The notes: generated by a model not told the origin, from the sequence alone. DNA of 64,000 bases from Prevotella sp. (GCA_016291085.1 JAEEVW010000011.1:1-64000); one strand, 5' to 3'; counted from the stretch's first letter, positions 27,435 through 35,326 are shown. Made by a program: numbers and translations.

Positions 27435-28004
27435 ATGACTGAAATGGAGAAAATGAAGGCTGGTTTGGAATACAGCTATGCCGATGCAGAACTGGAAGCC
27501 CGAAAGACTCAGGCCATCCTCTGGTGTGAGGAATACAATGCCATAGACGGCAGGGATTTTGAAGCCCAGTACGCCTATCTGAAAAAGATGCTTGGCAGTG
27601 TTGGCGAGAGAGTGTGGATTGCCAAGATGTTTTGCTGCGACTGCGGCAAGAACATACATATTGGCAATGACTTCACAGGCAATTTCAACCTGACCATCCT
27701 TGATATCCGTGAGGTTTATATCGGCAATCATGTGATGATCGGGCCGAATACGCTGATTACAACAGTTGGCCATCCGCTTTCTCCGAAGGCCAGACGTGGT
27801 TACATGGCACATGCGGAGCCTGTCAGAATTGGCAACGACGTGTGGATTGGCGGCAACGTAACCATCCTGCCAGGTATAACGATTGGAAACAACGTCGTTA
27901 TAGCCGCAGGTGCCGTCGTCACAAAGGATGTCCCTGATAACTCCCTAGTAGGTGGTGTCCCTGCCAAACTGATTAAAAAACTCGAAAATGACGTTGAAGA
28001 ATGA
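27435..28004 (+). CDS. Sugar O-acetyltransferase, maltose/galactoside (NodL/LacA) type
   Basis: 189 residues. Helical N-terminal cap (MKAGLEYSYADAELEARKTQ) followed by left-handed beta-helix hexapeptides ([I/V]GN repeats: IHIGNDFTGNFN, VYIGNHVMIGPN, VRIGNDVWIGGN, ITIGNNVVIAAG). The catalytic His113 lies in TTVGHPLSP. It transfers acetyl from acetyl-CoA to a sugar hydroxyl in the cytoplasm. It starts the island's plus-strand transcript and overlaps a tiny membrane ORF by 4 bases (ATGA), then GH43. Substrate unknown. Confidence 0.9.
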   Translation: MTEMEKMKAGLEYSYADAELEARKTQAILWCEEYNAIDGRDFEAQYAYLKKMLGSVGERVWIAKMFCCDCGKNIHIGNDFTGNFNLTILDIREVYIGNHVMIGPNTLITTVGHPLSPKARRGYMAHAEPVRIGNDVWIGGNVTILPGITIGNNVVIAAGAVVTKDVPDNSLVGGVPAKLIKKLENDVEE

Positions 28005-28159
28005 TTGAGATTGGACTTAAACATATTCTGGTAGATGGAGTACTGAAGTTCCAGACATTGGTTGACTACTTCGGTTCATACGCATTTGTTGAGATAACAC
28101 TGTTGCTATTGGTTATTTTACCCACAGTGGCAATATACAGATTAACAAAGGAAACATAA
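28001..28159 (+). CDS. 52-residue membrane peptide, translationally coupled
   Basis: ATG at 28001 overlaps the acetyltransferase stop (ATGA), and the stop at 28157 is 3 bases before the GH43 start, so the frame exactly fills the gap. The product has a short polar N-terminus and one hydrophobic helix (YAFVEITLLLLVILPTVAIYRL) with a basic end, suggesting one membrane pass. No family recognised. It may be a true small protein, a coupling device, or the last piece of a lost transporter. Confidence 0.55.
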   Translation: MIEIGLKHILVDGVLKFQTLVDYFGSYAFVEITLLLLVILPTVAIYRLTKET

Positions 28160-28162
28160 AAC

Positions 28163-29779
28163 ATGAAAAAAAGTGTATCAATCATCTGTATGCTCCTTTT
28201 TTCCATCGGAGCATTAGCACAGGGATATAAAAACCCAGTACTCCCGGGTTTTCATGCCGATCCAAGTGTCTGCCGCGTCGGCGATGACTTCTATCTGGTG
28301 AATAGTACCTTTCAGTACTTTCCAGGTGTACCTGTATTCCATAGTAAAGACCTGATACATTGGGAGCAGATAGGCAACTGTCTGACACGTCCTTCGCAAC
28401 TCGATTTGTCAGGACTTTACACTCAGGCAAACCCTGAACTTGGATGGACAAATGCAGGTGTCTATGCAACGACCATACGTGAGCATAACGGACGACTGTA
28501 TATGGTGACAACAATATTCCCGTCACGTCGTCATTTCTATGTCTGGACCGACGATCCTGCCGGCGAATGGTCTGAACCTATTGTCATTGATTTCGCCATT
28601 GGCAGTTGCGATCCGACACTCTACTTTGAAGGTGACAAGTGCTATTTCCTATGGAAGGAGGGCGACATCAAGATTTGTGAGATTGACGTGGAAACAGGCA
28701 AACAGCTGGGGGAAATCCACCATTTGGGCACAGGCCTCGGAGGAAGATATCCTGAAGGCCCGCATATTTATAAGAAGGATGGCTATTACTATCTGTTGCT
28801 GGCAGAGGGCGGTACAGAGCAGGGGCATCACGTCAACATACTGCGCAGCAAGAACCTCTTCGGCCCTTACGAGCCTAATCGTGCCAACCCCATCCTCTCG
28901 CACTTCAATATGGAGATGCAAGGAAGCGAGATACAGGGACTTGGCCATGCTGACCTGGTACAAGCGCCTGATTCTACTTGGTGGATGATATGTCTGGGAT
29001 ATCGCACCAGCGGTTATCTGCTCCATGTGATGGGTCGGGAAACCATGCTTGCTCCTGTGCGCTGGGACAAGAACGCATGGCCGGTGGTGAACGGAAACGG
29101 TACCCTTCAGGTGGACATGGATTGCCAGACGCTGCCACAAGTGCCGATGCCTGCCGACCCAGTACGCGAAGAGTTCAATTTTGTGAAACGCCATGTTCCT
29201 GCCGACAGTTACGCCTCTTTAGGACTCGCGATGGGATGGCATAGTATCGGTAATCCCAAACTGTCGTGTTACTCACTGACAGAACGGAAAGGCTGGCTTC
29301 GACTGAAACCTACGGATGCCACTCTAGACCAAGCCACCTCGCCCACCTTTGTGGCTTGCCGTCAGACAGAGAAGCGCTTCACGTCCACCACGCTCCTGGA
29401 TGCCTCGCATCTCACAGAAGGTATGCAGGCAGGTATTACGGCCTATGCGGCACCTCATAACCATTATGACGTTCTAGTGGAAAAGAAAAACGGACAACTC
29501 GTTGTACGACCAAATATCCGTCTGGGAGAGCTGGCGCATTCAGCAAAGGAGATGAAACTCCGGGGGCATAAGGCATACCTGCGTATCAGTTCGGATGGTG
29601 CCTATTATTACATGCAAGTGTCTGACGACGGCAAAACCTTTGAGTCATTGGCAAAGATGGATTTCCGCTATCTCTCGACAGAGGTGATTGGTGGATTCAC
29701 AGGTGTGATGCTCGGCGTATTTACACAGGGTGAAAACACGAATGGAGTCGCTGATTTTGATTGGTTTGAATATAAATGA
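28163..29779 (+). CDS. Glycoside hydrolase family 43, beta-xylosidase/arabinofuranosidase type
   Basis: 538 residues with a signal peptide ending GALAQ. The five-bladed propeller shows the GH43 triad: base Asp33 in GFHADPSV, Asp150 in SCDPTLYF (pKa modulator) and acid Glu198 in GRYPEGPH. The C-terminal 200 residues form a concanavalin-like sandwich as in GH43 xylosidases. It would release xylose or arabinose from plant polysaccharide side chains in the periplasm. It ends 8 bases from the convergent mutarotase gene. The payload therefore combines xylan/arabinan and fucose enzymes. Confidence 0.92.
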   Translation: MKKSVSIICMLLFSIGALAQGYKNPVLPGFHADPSVCRVGDDFYLVNSTFQYFPGVPVFHSKDLIHWEQIGNCLTRPSQLDLSGLYTQANPELGWTNAGVYATTIREHNGRLYMVTTIFPSRRHFYVWTDDPAGEWSEPIVIDFAIGSCDPTLYFEGDKCYFLWKEGDIKICEIDVETGKQLGEIHHLGTGLGGRYPEGPHIYKKDGYYYLLLAEGGTEQGHHVNILRSKNLFGPYEPNRANPILSHFNMEMQGSEIQGLGHADLVQAPDSTWWMICLGYRTSGYLLHVMGRETMLAPVRWDKNAWPVVNGNGTLQVDMDCQTLPQVPMPADPVREEFNFVKRHVPADSYASLGLAMGWHSIGNPKLSCYSLTERKGWLRLKPTDATLDQATSPTFVACRQTEKRFTSTTLLDASHLTEGMQAGITAYAAPHNHYDVLVEKKNGQLVVRPNIRLGELAHSAKEMKLRGHKAYLRISSDGAYYYMQVSDDGKTFESLAKMDFRYLSTEVIGGFTGVMLGVFTQGENTNGVADFDWFEYK

Positions 29780-29787
29780 ACAAACGC

Positions 29788-30180
29788 CTAGGTTTTGTTT
29801 TTTTCATATAGATAAAACATGCGTTCCATCATCTGCCACTTCTCATCACTGGTAGCGCCTTCAGCGCATTGTTGGAAGATGGCCATGTAGTCTTCCCACT
29901 CCTGCTGACGGGGTAATGTGGCAAGACGAGCCATCGCTCGATCCCATTCGAAATCTACGGGTGTCTCCACAATCATCACCAACCGCGTGCCGAGAATAAA
30001 TATCTGCATATCAAGAATGCCAACCTCTCGGATTCCGGCCAAGATCTCTGGCCATGCTTCTCCCTGACTATGGCGTCGCTTGTACTCCGCAATCAATTCC
30101 GGATCATCTTTCAGATCCATGGTCTGGACATACCGCTTAACGGGCTGTCCGTACTCTTTTACATGATATCCTTCTGTCAT
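29788..30180 (-). CDS. Mutarotase of the L-rhamnose/L-fucose (RhaM) family
   Basis: 130 residues, DUF718/RhaM fold. Seen: KRYVQTMDLKDDPELIAEYKRRH with the conserved His, WPEILAGIREVGILDMQIF, and the C-terminal WQMMERMFYL. The family converts alpha and beta anomers of 6-deoxy sugars. It lies 21 bases downstream of the GH29 fucosidase on the same strand, so L-fucose is the more likely substrate here than rhamnose; that is inference from context. No fucose isomerase or kinase is in the window. Confidence 0.85.
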   Translation of the reverse strand: MTEGYHVKEYGQPVKRYVQTMDLKDDPELIAEYKRRHSQGEAWPEILAGIREVGILDMQIFILGTRLVMIVETPVDFEWDRAMARLATLPRQQEWEDYMAIFQQCAEGATSDEKWQMMERMFYLYEKNKT

Positions 30181-30201
30181 TTCTGGTCATTTAGTATGTA
30201 A

Positions 30202-31833
30202 TTACATAATTGCAAAGCAGATAGACTTTCCTGTGCTCTTGATGTCGGGCATAGTGATGTAGAGGGCGTCGTTAGCCTGTCGGAAGACAATTTTCTGGCC
30301 GCAGCCCAGCAGTCTCACCTTTTTGATCTTCTTGCCGTTCATCTGTGTTGACTTACGACCAAGTGCCTTGATGGTGACGGTGTCGGAGGTGGGGAATCCA
30401 AGAACGTAAGCGTATACGGTGCCGTTCTTCTGGGTAAAGCGGATGTCCTTTTCGCTCAGCGACTCCTGTAGCTTCTCGTTATCTCTGAACGAACCGGAGT
30501 TGGCTGTCTTCACTACTCCCTCGCCATAGATTTTCCAGGGGCGTGAACCGAAGATTCCTTCGCCGTTGACATCGAGCCACGCCTTGAACTCAGCGAGGAA
30601 TGCACGCTCCTTCTCGTCGATGCTGCCATCACCGCGCACGGGGATGTTCAGTAGCAGATTACCGTTCTTGCTGACGATATCTACAAAGGTCTTGACGATG
30701 CGTTCTGCCGTCTTGTATTGTCCCTTCTCGTAGAGTCCGCGATTGTAGTGCCACGAACCGATGCACATGCAGGTCTGCCAGGGACGGGGCGAGATGTCGG
30801 CAAAGGCACCGCGCTCGCAGTCCATCACCACACCCTTCTGCTGTTCTTCTGTCAGGCGTTTGCTGTTGATGACGGCCTCGTTACGGCCGCTGTTCAGGCG
30901 CATGCTTTGGTTATACATGTGGGCGGCAATCTCCAGACCGTAGTGCTCCATGGGCAGGTCGTGCTCGTCGTCGAAGTAGAGCAAGTCGGGGTGGTAGTCG
31001 TCGATGAGCTGCTTGCAGCGCAGGAACCAGTTACGGGCAAACTGCGGATTCATCTCCGGGATGCGTTCCGACCATACACGGTCATTGGCCTGATGCCAAC
31101 GTGCCATCGAGTCGACATTAGTAAAACCGCTTGGAATGACGATGTTGTAGCCCCCATAGAACTGCTGCGGGTCGTAGCCTTCCCACCACTTGCCCTTGCC
31201 GTCCTCCTTGGTGCGGTTCCAGGCATCGTAGCGCACACCAGCTTTCTCGCCAGTGGCATCGTAGCCGTAGGCCGTCTGGAACCAGTGCCAGGCATGGGCG
31301 GAGTGGTTGCTCACTCCAAAGCGCAAGCCGTTCCGACGGGCAGCCTTCTCAAACTCGCCCACGATGTCGCGCTTAGGACCCATATTGACTGAGTTCCAGG
31401 GCTGGTAACGCGAATTGTAGTTGTCGAAGTTGTCGTGGTGGTTAGCCATGCAGACGAAGTAGCGTGCGCCCACCTCCTTATATAGTTTCACCAGAGCCTC
31501 CGGGTCAAACTTCTCGGCTTTCCACATGGGGATGAAGTCCATCATTCCGAATTCCGACGGGTGGCCGTAACGCTTGCAGTGCTCACGGTATTTCCCCTGA
31601 TCCTGCTGATACATGGCGCGGGCATACCAGTCACCAGCCTCAGGCACGCATTGCAGTCCCCAGTGGGCCCAAATTCCTAACTTCGCATCGGCAAACCACT
31701 GCGGAGCCTGATAGTTGGCCGACAGCGACTGCCATGAAGGTTCAAAAACACCAGTTTCAATACTCATTTCGTTCTGCGCATGGGCCGTCAGAGCAAACAG
31801 ACCCAGCATGAGGATAAAAAATATCTTCTTCAT
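30202..31833 (-). CDS. Alpha-L-fucosidase, GH29
   Basis: 543 residues with a cleavable signal peptide (ending AHAQ). Seen: FADAKLGIWAHWGLQCVPE near residue 50, YFVCMANHHDNFD, GVSNHSAHAWHW, and LLYFDDEHDLP, which should contain the nucleophilic Asp of GH29. A C-terminal beta-sandwich follows. It would remove terminal fucose from plant or host glycans in the periplasm by a retaining mechanism. It is the first gene of a two-gene operon with the mutarotase. The divergent AraC gene upstream is a natural regulator. Confidence 0.93.
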   Translation of the reverse strand: MKKIFFILMLGLFALTAHAQNEMSIETGVFEPSWQSLSANYQAPQWFADAKLGIWAHWGLQCVPEAGDWYARAMYQQDQGKYREHCKRYGHPSEFGMMDFIPMWKAEKFDPEALVKLYKEVGARYFVCMANHHDNFDNYNSRYQPWNSVNMGPKRDIVGEFEKAARRNGLRFGVSNHSAHAWHWFQTAYGYDATGEKAGVRYDAWNRTKEDGKGKWWEGYDPQQFYGGYNIVIPSGFTNVDSMARWHQANDRVWSERIPEMNPQFARNWFLRCKQLIDDYHPDLLYFDDEHDLPMEHYGLEIAAHMYNQSMRLNSGRNEAVINSKRLTEEQQKGVVMDCERGAFADISPRPWQTCMCIGSWHYNRGLYEKGQYKTAERIVKTFVDIVSKNGNLLLNIPVRGDGSIDEKERAFLAEFKAWLDVNGEGIFGSRPWKIYGEGVVKTANSGSFRDNEKLQESLSEKDIRFTQKNGTVYAYVLGFPTSDTVTIKALGRKSTQMNGKKIKKVRLLGCGQKIVFRQANDALYITMPDIKSTGKSICFAIM

Positions 31834-31860
31834 TTTGATTTATTTAGTAGAATCTATGTG

Positions 31861-31868
31861 CAAAGGTA
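31861..31868 (-). promoter_or_regulatory. -7 box for the fucosidase operon
   Basis: Minus-strand TACCTTTG, 27 bases before the GH29 start. A TTTTGAA lies 24 bases further up, slightly too far for a standard -33. Confidence 0.55.
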
Positions 31869-31987
31869 CGAAATATTTGCTTTATATCAGTTCAAAATAT
31901 TATGCAAGAATAGGACAATATTATGATATTGGAGATTAAATCGCAATTTTGTCCTATCAAAAAGATGGGCAAATCAGAAATAATTCG

Positions 31988-31995
31988 TATTTTTG
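31988..31995 (+). promoter_or_regulatory. -7 box for the AraC gene
   Basis: TATTTTTG, 26 bases before the ATG at 32022. It excludes the longer frame that begins at 31923. Confidence 0.5.
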
Positions 31996-32021
31996 CAGTC
32001 GGATGCGCAATCAATATAGCA

Positions 32022-32885
32022 ATGATACAGATACCTATCGAGTCGATGAACCTGATGATGCTAAACGTCGGTTTTGCGATGCATCATGCAGATTGGAACT
32101 GGCAGAAAGTGAGTTCTCCCTTTATCCGCATCTTCTTTGTTGTAGAGGGGGAAGCCTTACTGCATCTGCCAGAAGAAGACATGCGGCTGAAACCCGGTCA
32201 CATGTATATCATACCGGCATATACCATTCATTCGTATGAATGTCATGGGTTGTTCAAGCTGTATTATCTTCATATGTATGAGGGGTTTAAGAATGAAATG
32301 AACCTTCAGGAAACCTATGAACTGCCCACCGAGGTGTCAGCAGGAAATGACGTAGAGCAACTCTTCGAGTATATATGCAGCCAACAGCCTGACGCCAGAC
32401 TGCCAGAGCCTGACCCCGAGAGCTATGATACCTTTTCGCAGACATCCGACTACGTTGAGCGATACCAGAATATGACTTTATGGGAGAAAATGGAACTGAG
32501 GGGAGCCATGTTGATGATTATGTCGCACTTCATCCGGGAGGCCAAACCTCGCATTTGGACATTCGATGAACGCATGAATCAAGTGCTGAAGCATATACAT
32601 GAGCATATTACCGATGTAATTGCGATAGAAGACCTGGCCAGTGTCGCATGTGTAACCAAGACTTACTTCATTCGTCTCTTCAAACAGGAATTCGGCATAT
32701 CCCCTGTTCAGTATATCAACAGGAAAAAGGTGGAACGGGCACAATTGCTGCTCTTCACCACCGACAAATCGGTTAAAGAGATTGCCTATATGCTGGGTAT
32801 CAGCGATCATAGTTATTTCATCCGTCTCTTCCGTAAGGTGGCAGGAACCACCCCACAGGATTACCGCAGGCAACTGAGAGTATAA
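32022..32885 (+). CDS. AraC-family transcriptional regulator
   Basis: 287 residues from the ATG after the -7 box. The N-terminal half is a cupin-like sensor (IRIFFVVEGEALLHLP, LKPGHMYIIPAYTIHSYEC), the C-terminal 100 residues a double helix-turn-helix (IAIEDLASVACVTKTYFIRLFKQEFGISPVQYINRKKVERAQ and VKEIAYMLGISDHSYFIRLFRKVAGTTPQDYR read in pieces). The sensor suggests a sugar or sugar-acid ligand. It is divergent from the GH29-mutarotase operon with a 188-base shared control region, so it probably controls that operon. Confidence 0.9.
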   Translation: MIQIPIESMNLMMLNVGFAMHHADWNWQKVSSPFIRIFFVVEGEALLHLPEEDMRLKPGHMYIIPAYTIHSYECHGLFKLYYLHMYEGFKNEMNLQETYELPTEVSAGNDVEQLFEYICSQQPDARLPEPDPESYDTFSQTSDYVERYQNMTLWEKMELRGAMLMIMSHFIREAKPRIWTFDERMNQVLKHIHEHITDVIAIEDLASVACVTKTYFIRLFKQEFGISPVQYINRKKVERAQLLLFTTDKSVKEIAYMLGISDHSYFIRLFRKVAGTTPQDYRRQLRV

Positions 32886-33112
32886 ACCAAAAAGGGAACC
32901 TCATTGCTGAAGTCCCCCAGAGTCCTTTATTCAAGGCATAAACTCTAAAACGGATGGGGTAAAATCCTAAAGCTTCATAGGGTAAATCCCCATGAAGTAT
33001 GGTCTGTCGTAAAAAAGATCTGCTTATTCTTCCCCAAATAGTTTACAGCACCCCCCCTCCGAATCCCGTATGAATAGGGGAAACTTTCTTTGACCTAAAG
33101 GTGCAAAGTGTG
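32886..33112. other. Non-coding right part of the island
   Basis: No gene seen. One imperfect hairpin, CTTCATAGGG (32973-32982) with CCCCATGAAG (32987-32996), 9 of 10 pairs and a 4-5 base loop, and two similar ATGGGGTAAAATCC / ATAGGGTAAATCCCC strings. No T-run follows the hairpin. Confidence 0.5.
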
Positions 33113-33217
33113 GCGCGCAATGCTGCCGCACAGGCTGCTGTGGAGGAGTAATCACAAAACTTTGAATATCAATAAATTTGAGCGCAATTCCTGTTTGGGA
33201 GTTGCGCTCAATTTTTT
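33113..33217 (+). repeat. Second, diverged copy of the ppdK 3' end
   Basis: Codons for ARNAAAQAAVEE-stop (33113-33151) align without gaps to the last 13 codons of ppdK, stop included (ARLAAAQAAVEE), 32 of 39 bases identical. The match continues past the stop through TAATCA, TTTGAA.ATCAA and TTTG.G to the terminator, whose two arms have changed together. Nothing upstream of 33113 matches ppdK. Confidence 0.85.
33178..33217 (+). terminator. Strong intrinsic terminator
   Basis: TTGAGCGCAATTCC (33178-33191) pairs with GGAGTTGCGCTCAA (33198-33211), 14 pairs including one G-U, followed by six T. It corresponds to the ppdK terminator position in the duplicated copy and abuts the stop of the convergent VirE-like relic. 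Confidence 0.92.
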
Positions 33218-34181
33218 ACATTATTTCTCGCAGAGCCAGTATTCTGAACAGCCGTTCACCATACGGTGTTTGAAACTGAAGCGGAAGTTGTTCATCGCCT
33301 TGCCCAGCACGGTTGGCGTGGCCCGCTTGGCATCGAAGTAGGCATAGCGGCTGGCGAATGTTGACAGTATCTCTGTGGTTCCCCACCAGCGGCTGCATCT
33401 GATTGGTGGTGCCGATGAAAGAGGTGTAACGGCGATACTGTTTGATGGTGCGCCCAGGCATCAGCAGGTCGCTCTCCCACGATATTTCGGCTTTCTCAGG
33501 CTGGTCGTGCTTCTCCACGTCAGCCTTGAAAGCACGGGCCTGCGGATTGAAGTACATCTCGGGATCGGCACTCATATAGACCGTCCGCTCCAACATCGGT
33601 TCCAGATACTCGATATCAAATCCGAACTGATTCTGATAAGCCCTACGCGCCGTCTCATACAGATTCTTATGAAACTGCCGTATCTCGTCCTCCTTCGTGG
33701 GCAGTCCTGGCTCTTCCATCTTACCTCTTCCATCTTCCTTCTGACTTCTTACTTCTTCCTTACCAAAAAGCTCCCCTCTGCACACAATCTTCACCGACTT
33801 TCCGGAAGCTCCCAGGAAAGCCATCACCGTTTCGTCCATCCTCGCTGCCTGGTTCCTCATAGCAACGGCATCCTCATACGTCTTCAGACCGTTCACTTCT
33901 ACGACCACCAATCCATTGTATTTCAGTCCTTTCTGCATGTCTTTAAAGTTCATGCACTCCACCGCAAACAGGATACGTGGCAGATTCACGCTGTGTTGCT
34001 GGTCGTCAAGGGCAATCTGTCCATCATCCATCCGTTGCGGCTTGTAAAACTGATAGTTCAGTCGCAGGCTGAACACCTTTCTCTCCTCAGGACTCTTGCG
34101 AATCATCTCAGCAAGTTCCGACAGCTCCAGGCGGTTGATGACCTCCTTCTTACGCGAAATTTTCAGTAAACTTATCTTCAT
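33216..34181 (-). pseudogene. Collapsed BT4734/VirE-type gene
   Basis: The open frame is 321 residues, but intact relatives are far longer. Residues 1-220 resemble the BT4734-like (VirE N-terminal) domain: GLVVVEVNGLKTYEDAV, MAFLGASGKSVKIVCRGEL, RAYQNQFGFDIEYLEP, MSADPEMYFNPQARAF. The chain then jumps to a late VirE motif (MPGRTIKQYRRYTSFIGTTNQ), so the segment with the Walker A site is missing. After MQPLV the conserved continuation (FASRYAYFDAKRATPTVLG, FRFSFKHRMVNG, ending WLCEK) lies in the next frame, so a frameshift is also present. A TTCTTCCATCTT-type repeat is in frame near residues 140-156. The family is found with mobile elements. Its promoter is intact. Confidence 0.75.
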
Positions 34182-34229
34182 TATATTTATTTATAGTTCT
34201 ACATCTACTAATTATTCACTTACTGCCTT

Positions 34230-34261
34230 CAAATATACTGATTTTATTTGGTATTTGCAAA
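34230..34261 (-). promoter_or_regulatory. Complete promoter for the VirE-like relic
   Basis: Minus strand: TTTG (34261-34258), 20 bases, TATATTTG (34237-34230), about 48 bases before the start codon. Confidence 0.75.
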
Positions 34262-34292
34262 TATTTTCATCAATTTTTATATCTATTTTAGT

Positions 34293-34609
34293 TCTACATA
34301 ACCTCTACTAACATTCAACCTTAACTCTACCAACTTAACAGCTTCTTATTCTCCGATACTGGCAGGTTATTCTCCAATAACCATCCCTTATTGAGAATTA
34401 CTCGTAGCTTATTAGGCAGTCTCACATTAGGGGCGTTTTAGTCCCAAGGTAGGAATGTTTTAGTCCCACGGTGGGAATAATTTAGTCCCAGTGTGGGAAC
34501 AACTTAGTCCCACGGTGGGAACGTTTGGCCAGCCTCCGCCTCAATGACTGTTACCTTCCTCCTAAGCTCACAGAGATGGCGGATAGAAGTTAAGTAGAGG
34601 TTATGTAGA
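34293..34609. repeat. 17-bp perfect inverted repeat around a non-coding region
   Basis: TCTACATAACCTCTACT at 34293-34309 is exactly complementary to AGTAGAGGTTATGTAGA at 34593-34609. Further GTAGAAC/GTAGATG strings occur outside both arms (34190-34214 and 34616-34660). The arms enclose the 22-bp array. Confidence 0.85.
34436..34523. repeat. Four tandem 22-bp palindromic repeats
   Basis: Units 34436-34457, 34458-34479, 34480-34501 and 34502-34523 each read roughly nTTTAGTCCCAcgGTGGGAAnn. Units 2 and 4 contain the palindrome TCCCAC-G-GTGGGA, unit 3 TCCCA-GTG-TGGGA, unit 1 a degraded form. The period is exactly 22 with no spacers, close to two helical turns. This region (34182-34865) otherwise has no gene apart from the inverted repeat and two promoters. 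Confidence 0.9.
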
Positions 34610-34800
34610 TGATAAGTAGAACTAAAGTAGAGTATATGTAGAACCTATGTAGATGTAATGATATTTGTAAGCCACTATATATCAGATGCATACATTGTTT
34701 TATGTAGAACTTATAGAGTATTTCCTTTATTTTATATTTAAAAATAATATGTTATTTGACTTCCAATATAGATTTATTATAATGTTTTATGGCGATATTT

Positions 34801-34832
34801 TTTGGCGGTTTGCCAAAAATGTTATAACTTTG
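34801..34832 (+). promoter_or_regulatory. Complete promoter for the DUF6078 gene
   Basis: TTTG (34801-34804), 20 bases, TAACTTTG (34825-34832), about 33 bases before the ATG. Confidence 0.85.
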
Positions 34833-34865
34833 CAAGTAATAACAAAAAACTTAGTTCACACAAAT

Positions 34866-35306
34866 ATGGAAGAGAAGAAATTGACTTACCAAGATGTTCC
34901 GATGGGTTATCCTTTGTGCTTCAACGATGAATGCGCAAAGAAAGCGTGTTGCATGCATTATCAGGCCAGACTGCTGATGCCTATGGAGCGTTATACCGGA
35001 TCGGCCGTATATCCTACGGCTTGGCAGGATGGCACGTGCAAGTGTTTCCGCGAAAAACAGCTGGTGTGGAAAGCATGGGGCTTTACGCATATTTATGATA
35101 ATGTGCCGCAAAGAGACCGTGCCGAGGCCCGCAGACATGTAAAAGGATATTTCAGTGGCGGCAATGGTCCTTACTACCGCTACCATCATGGCGAGAATCG
35201 GCTCTCGCCAAAACAGCAGCAGGACATCCTGGGCATCCTGGAATCATACGGCAGCATCGACGGCATCCGCTTCGACGAATACGTGCTGGATTGGGACTTC
35301 GAGTAA
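34866..35306 (+). CDS. DUF6078 family protein
   Basis: 146 residues from the ATG downstream of the promoter; the frame continuing up to 34686 is upstream of the transcription start and is rejected. Function unknown. Recognised by the cysteine pattern CFNDECAKKACCMHYQA, then DGTCKCFRE, WKAWGFTHIYDNVPQRDR, and the end YRYHHGENRLSPKQQQDIL / FDEYVLDWDFE, as I recall for DUF6078, common in Bacteroidales accessory regions. The five to six early cysteines suggest a zinc site. It is soluble and has no signal peptide. Confidence 0.75.
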   Translation: MEEKKLTYQDVPMGYPLCFNDECAKKACCMHYQARLLMPMERYTGSAVYPTAWQDGTCKCFREKQLVWKAWGFTHIYDNVPQRDRAEARRHVKGYFSGGNGPYYRYHHGENRLSPKQQQDILGILESYGSIDGIRFDEYVLDWDFE

Positions 35307-35326
35307 GTAACTTTTCTTTCAAATTA

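Larger units (their letters stand above)
26482..33217. mobile_element. Probable old integrated island at the 3' end of ppdK
   Basis: The left end is the ppdK 3' end (26482-26590); the right end is a second copy of its last 13 codons, trailer and terminator (33113-33217). Inside are a C-terminal tyrosine recombinase remnant adjoining ppdK, a phased heptamer array, and a six-gene sugar cluster unrelated to the flanking genes. Integration at a gene's 3' end with the element carrying a replacement end is the established habit of tyrosine-recombinase islands. The two ends are not identical (32 of 39 coding bases match), so the integration is old or the incoming end came from another strain. Confidence 0.55.

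Noticed and set aside
29780..29815. Bidirectional terminator between GH43 and the mutarotase gene
   Set aside because: Only a short A/T stem (AACAAA/TTTGTT) is visible; too weak to support.
31923..32021. Extended N-terminus of the AraC regulator
   Set aside because: It spans the -7 box, and the AraC fold begins after the ATG at 32022.
33108..33341. 77-codon plus-strand frame resembling one at 26471
   Set aside because: The resemblance is real but comes from the duplicated ppdK 3' end read in another frame, not from a protein.
34436..34523. Possible CRISPR array
   Set aside because: Four units abut with no spacers; the repeats are palindromic binding-site-like and no cas genes are present.
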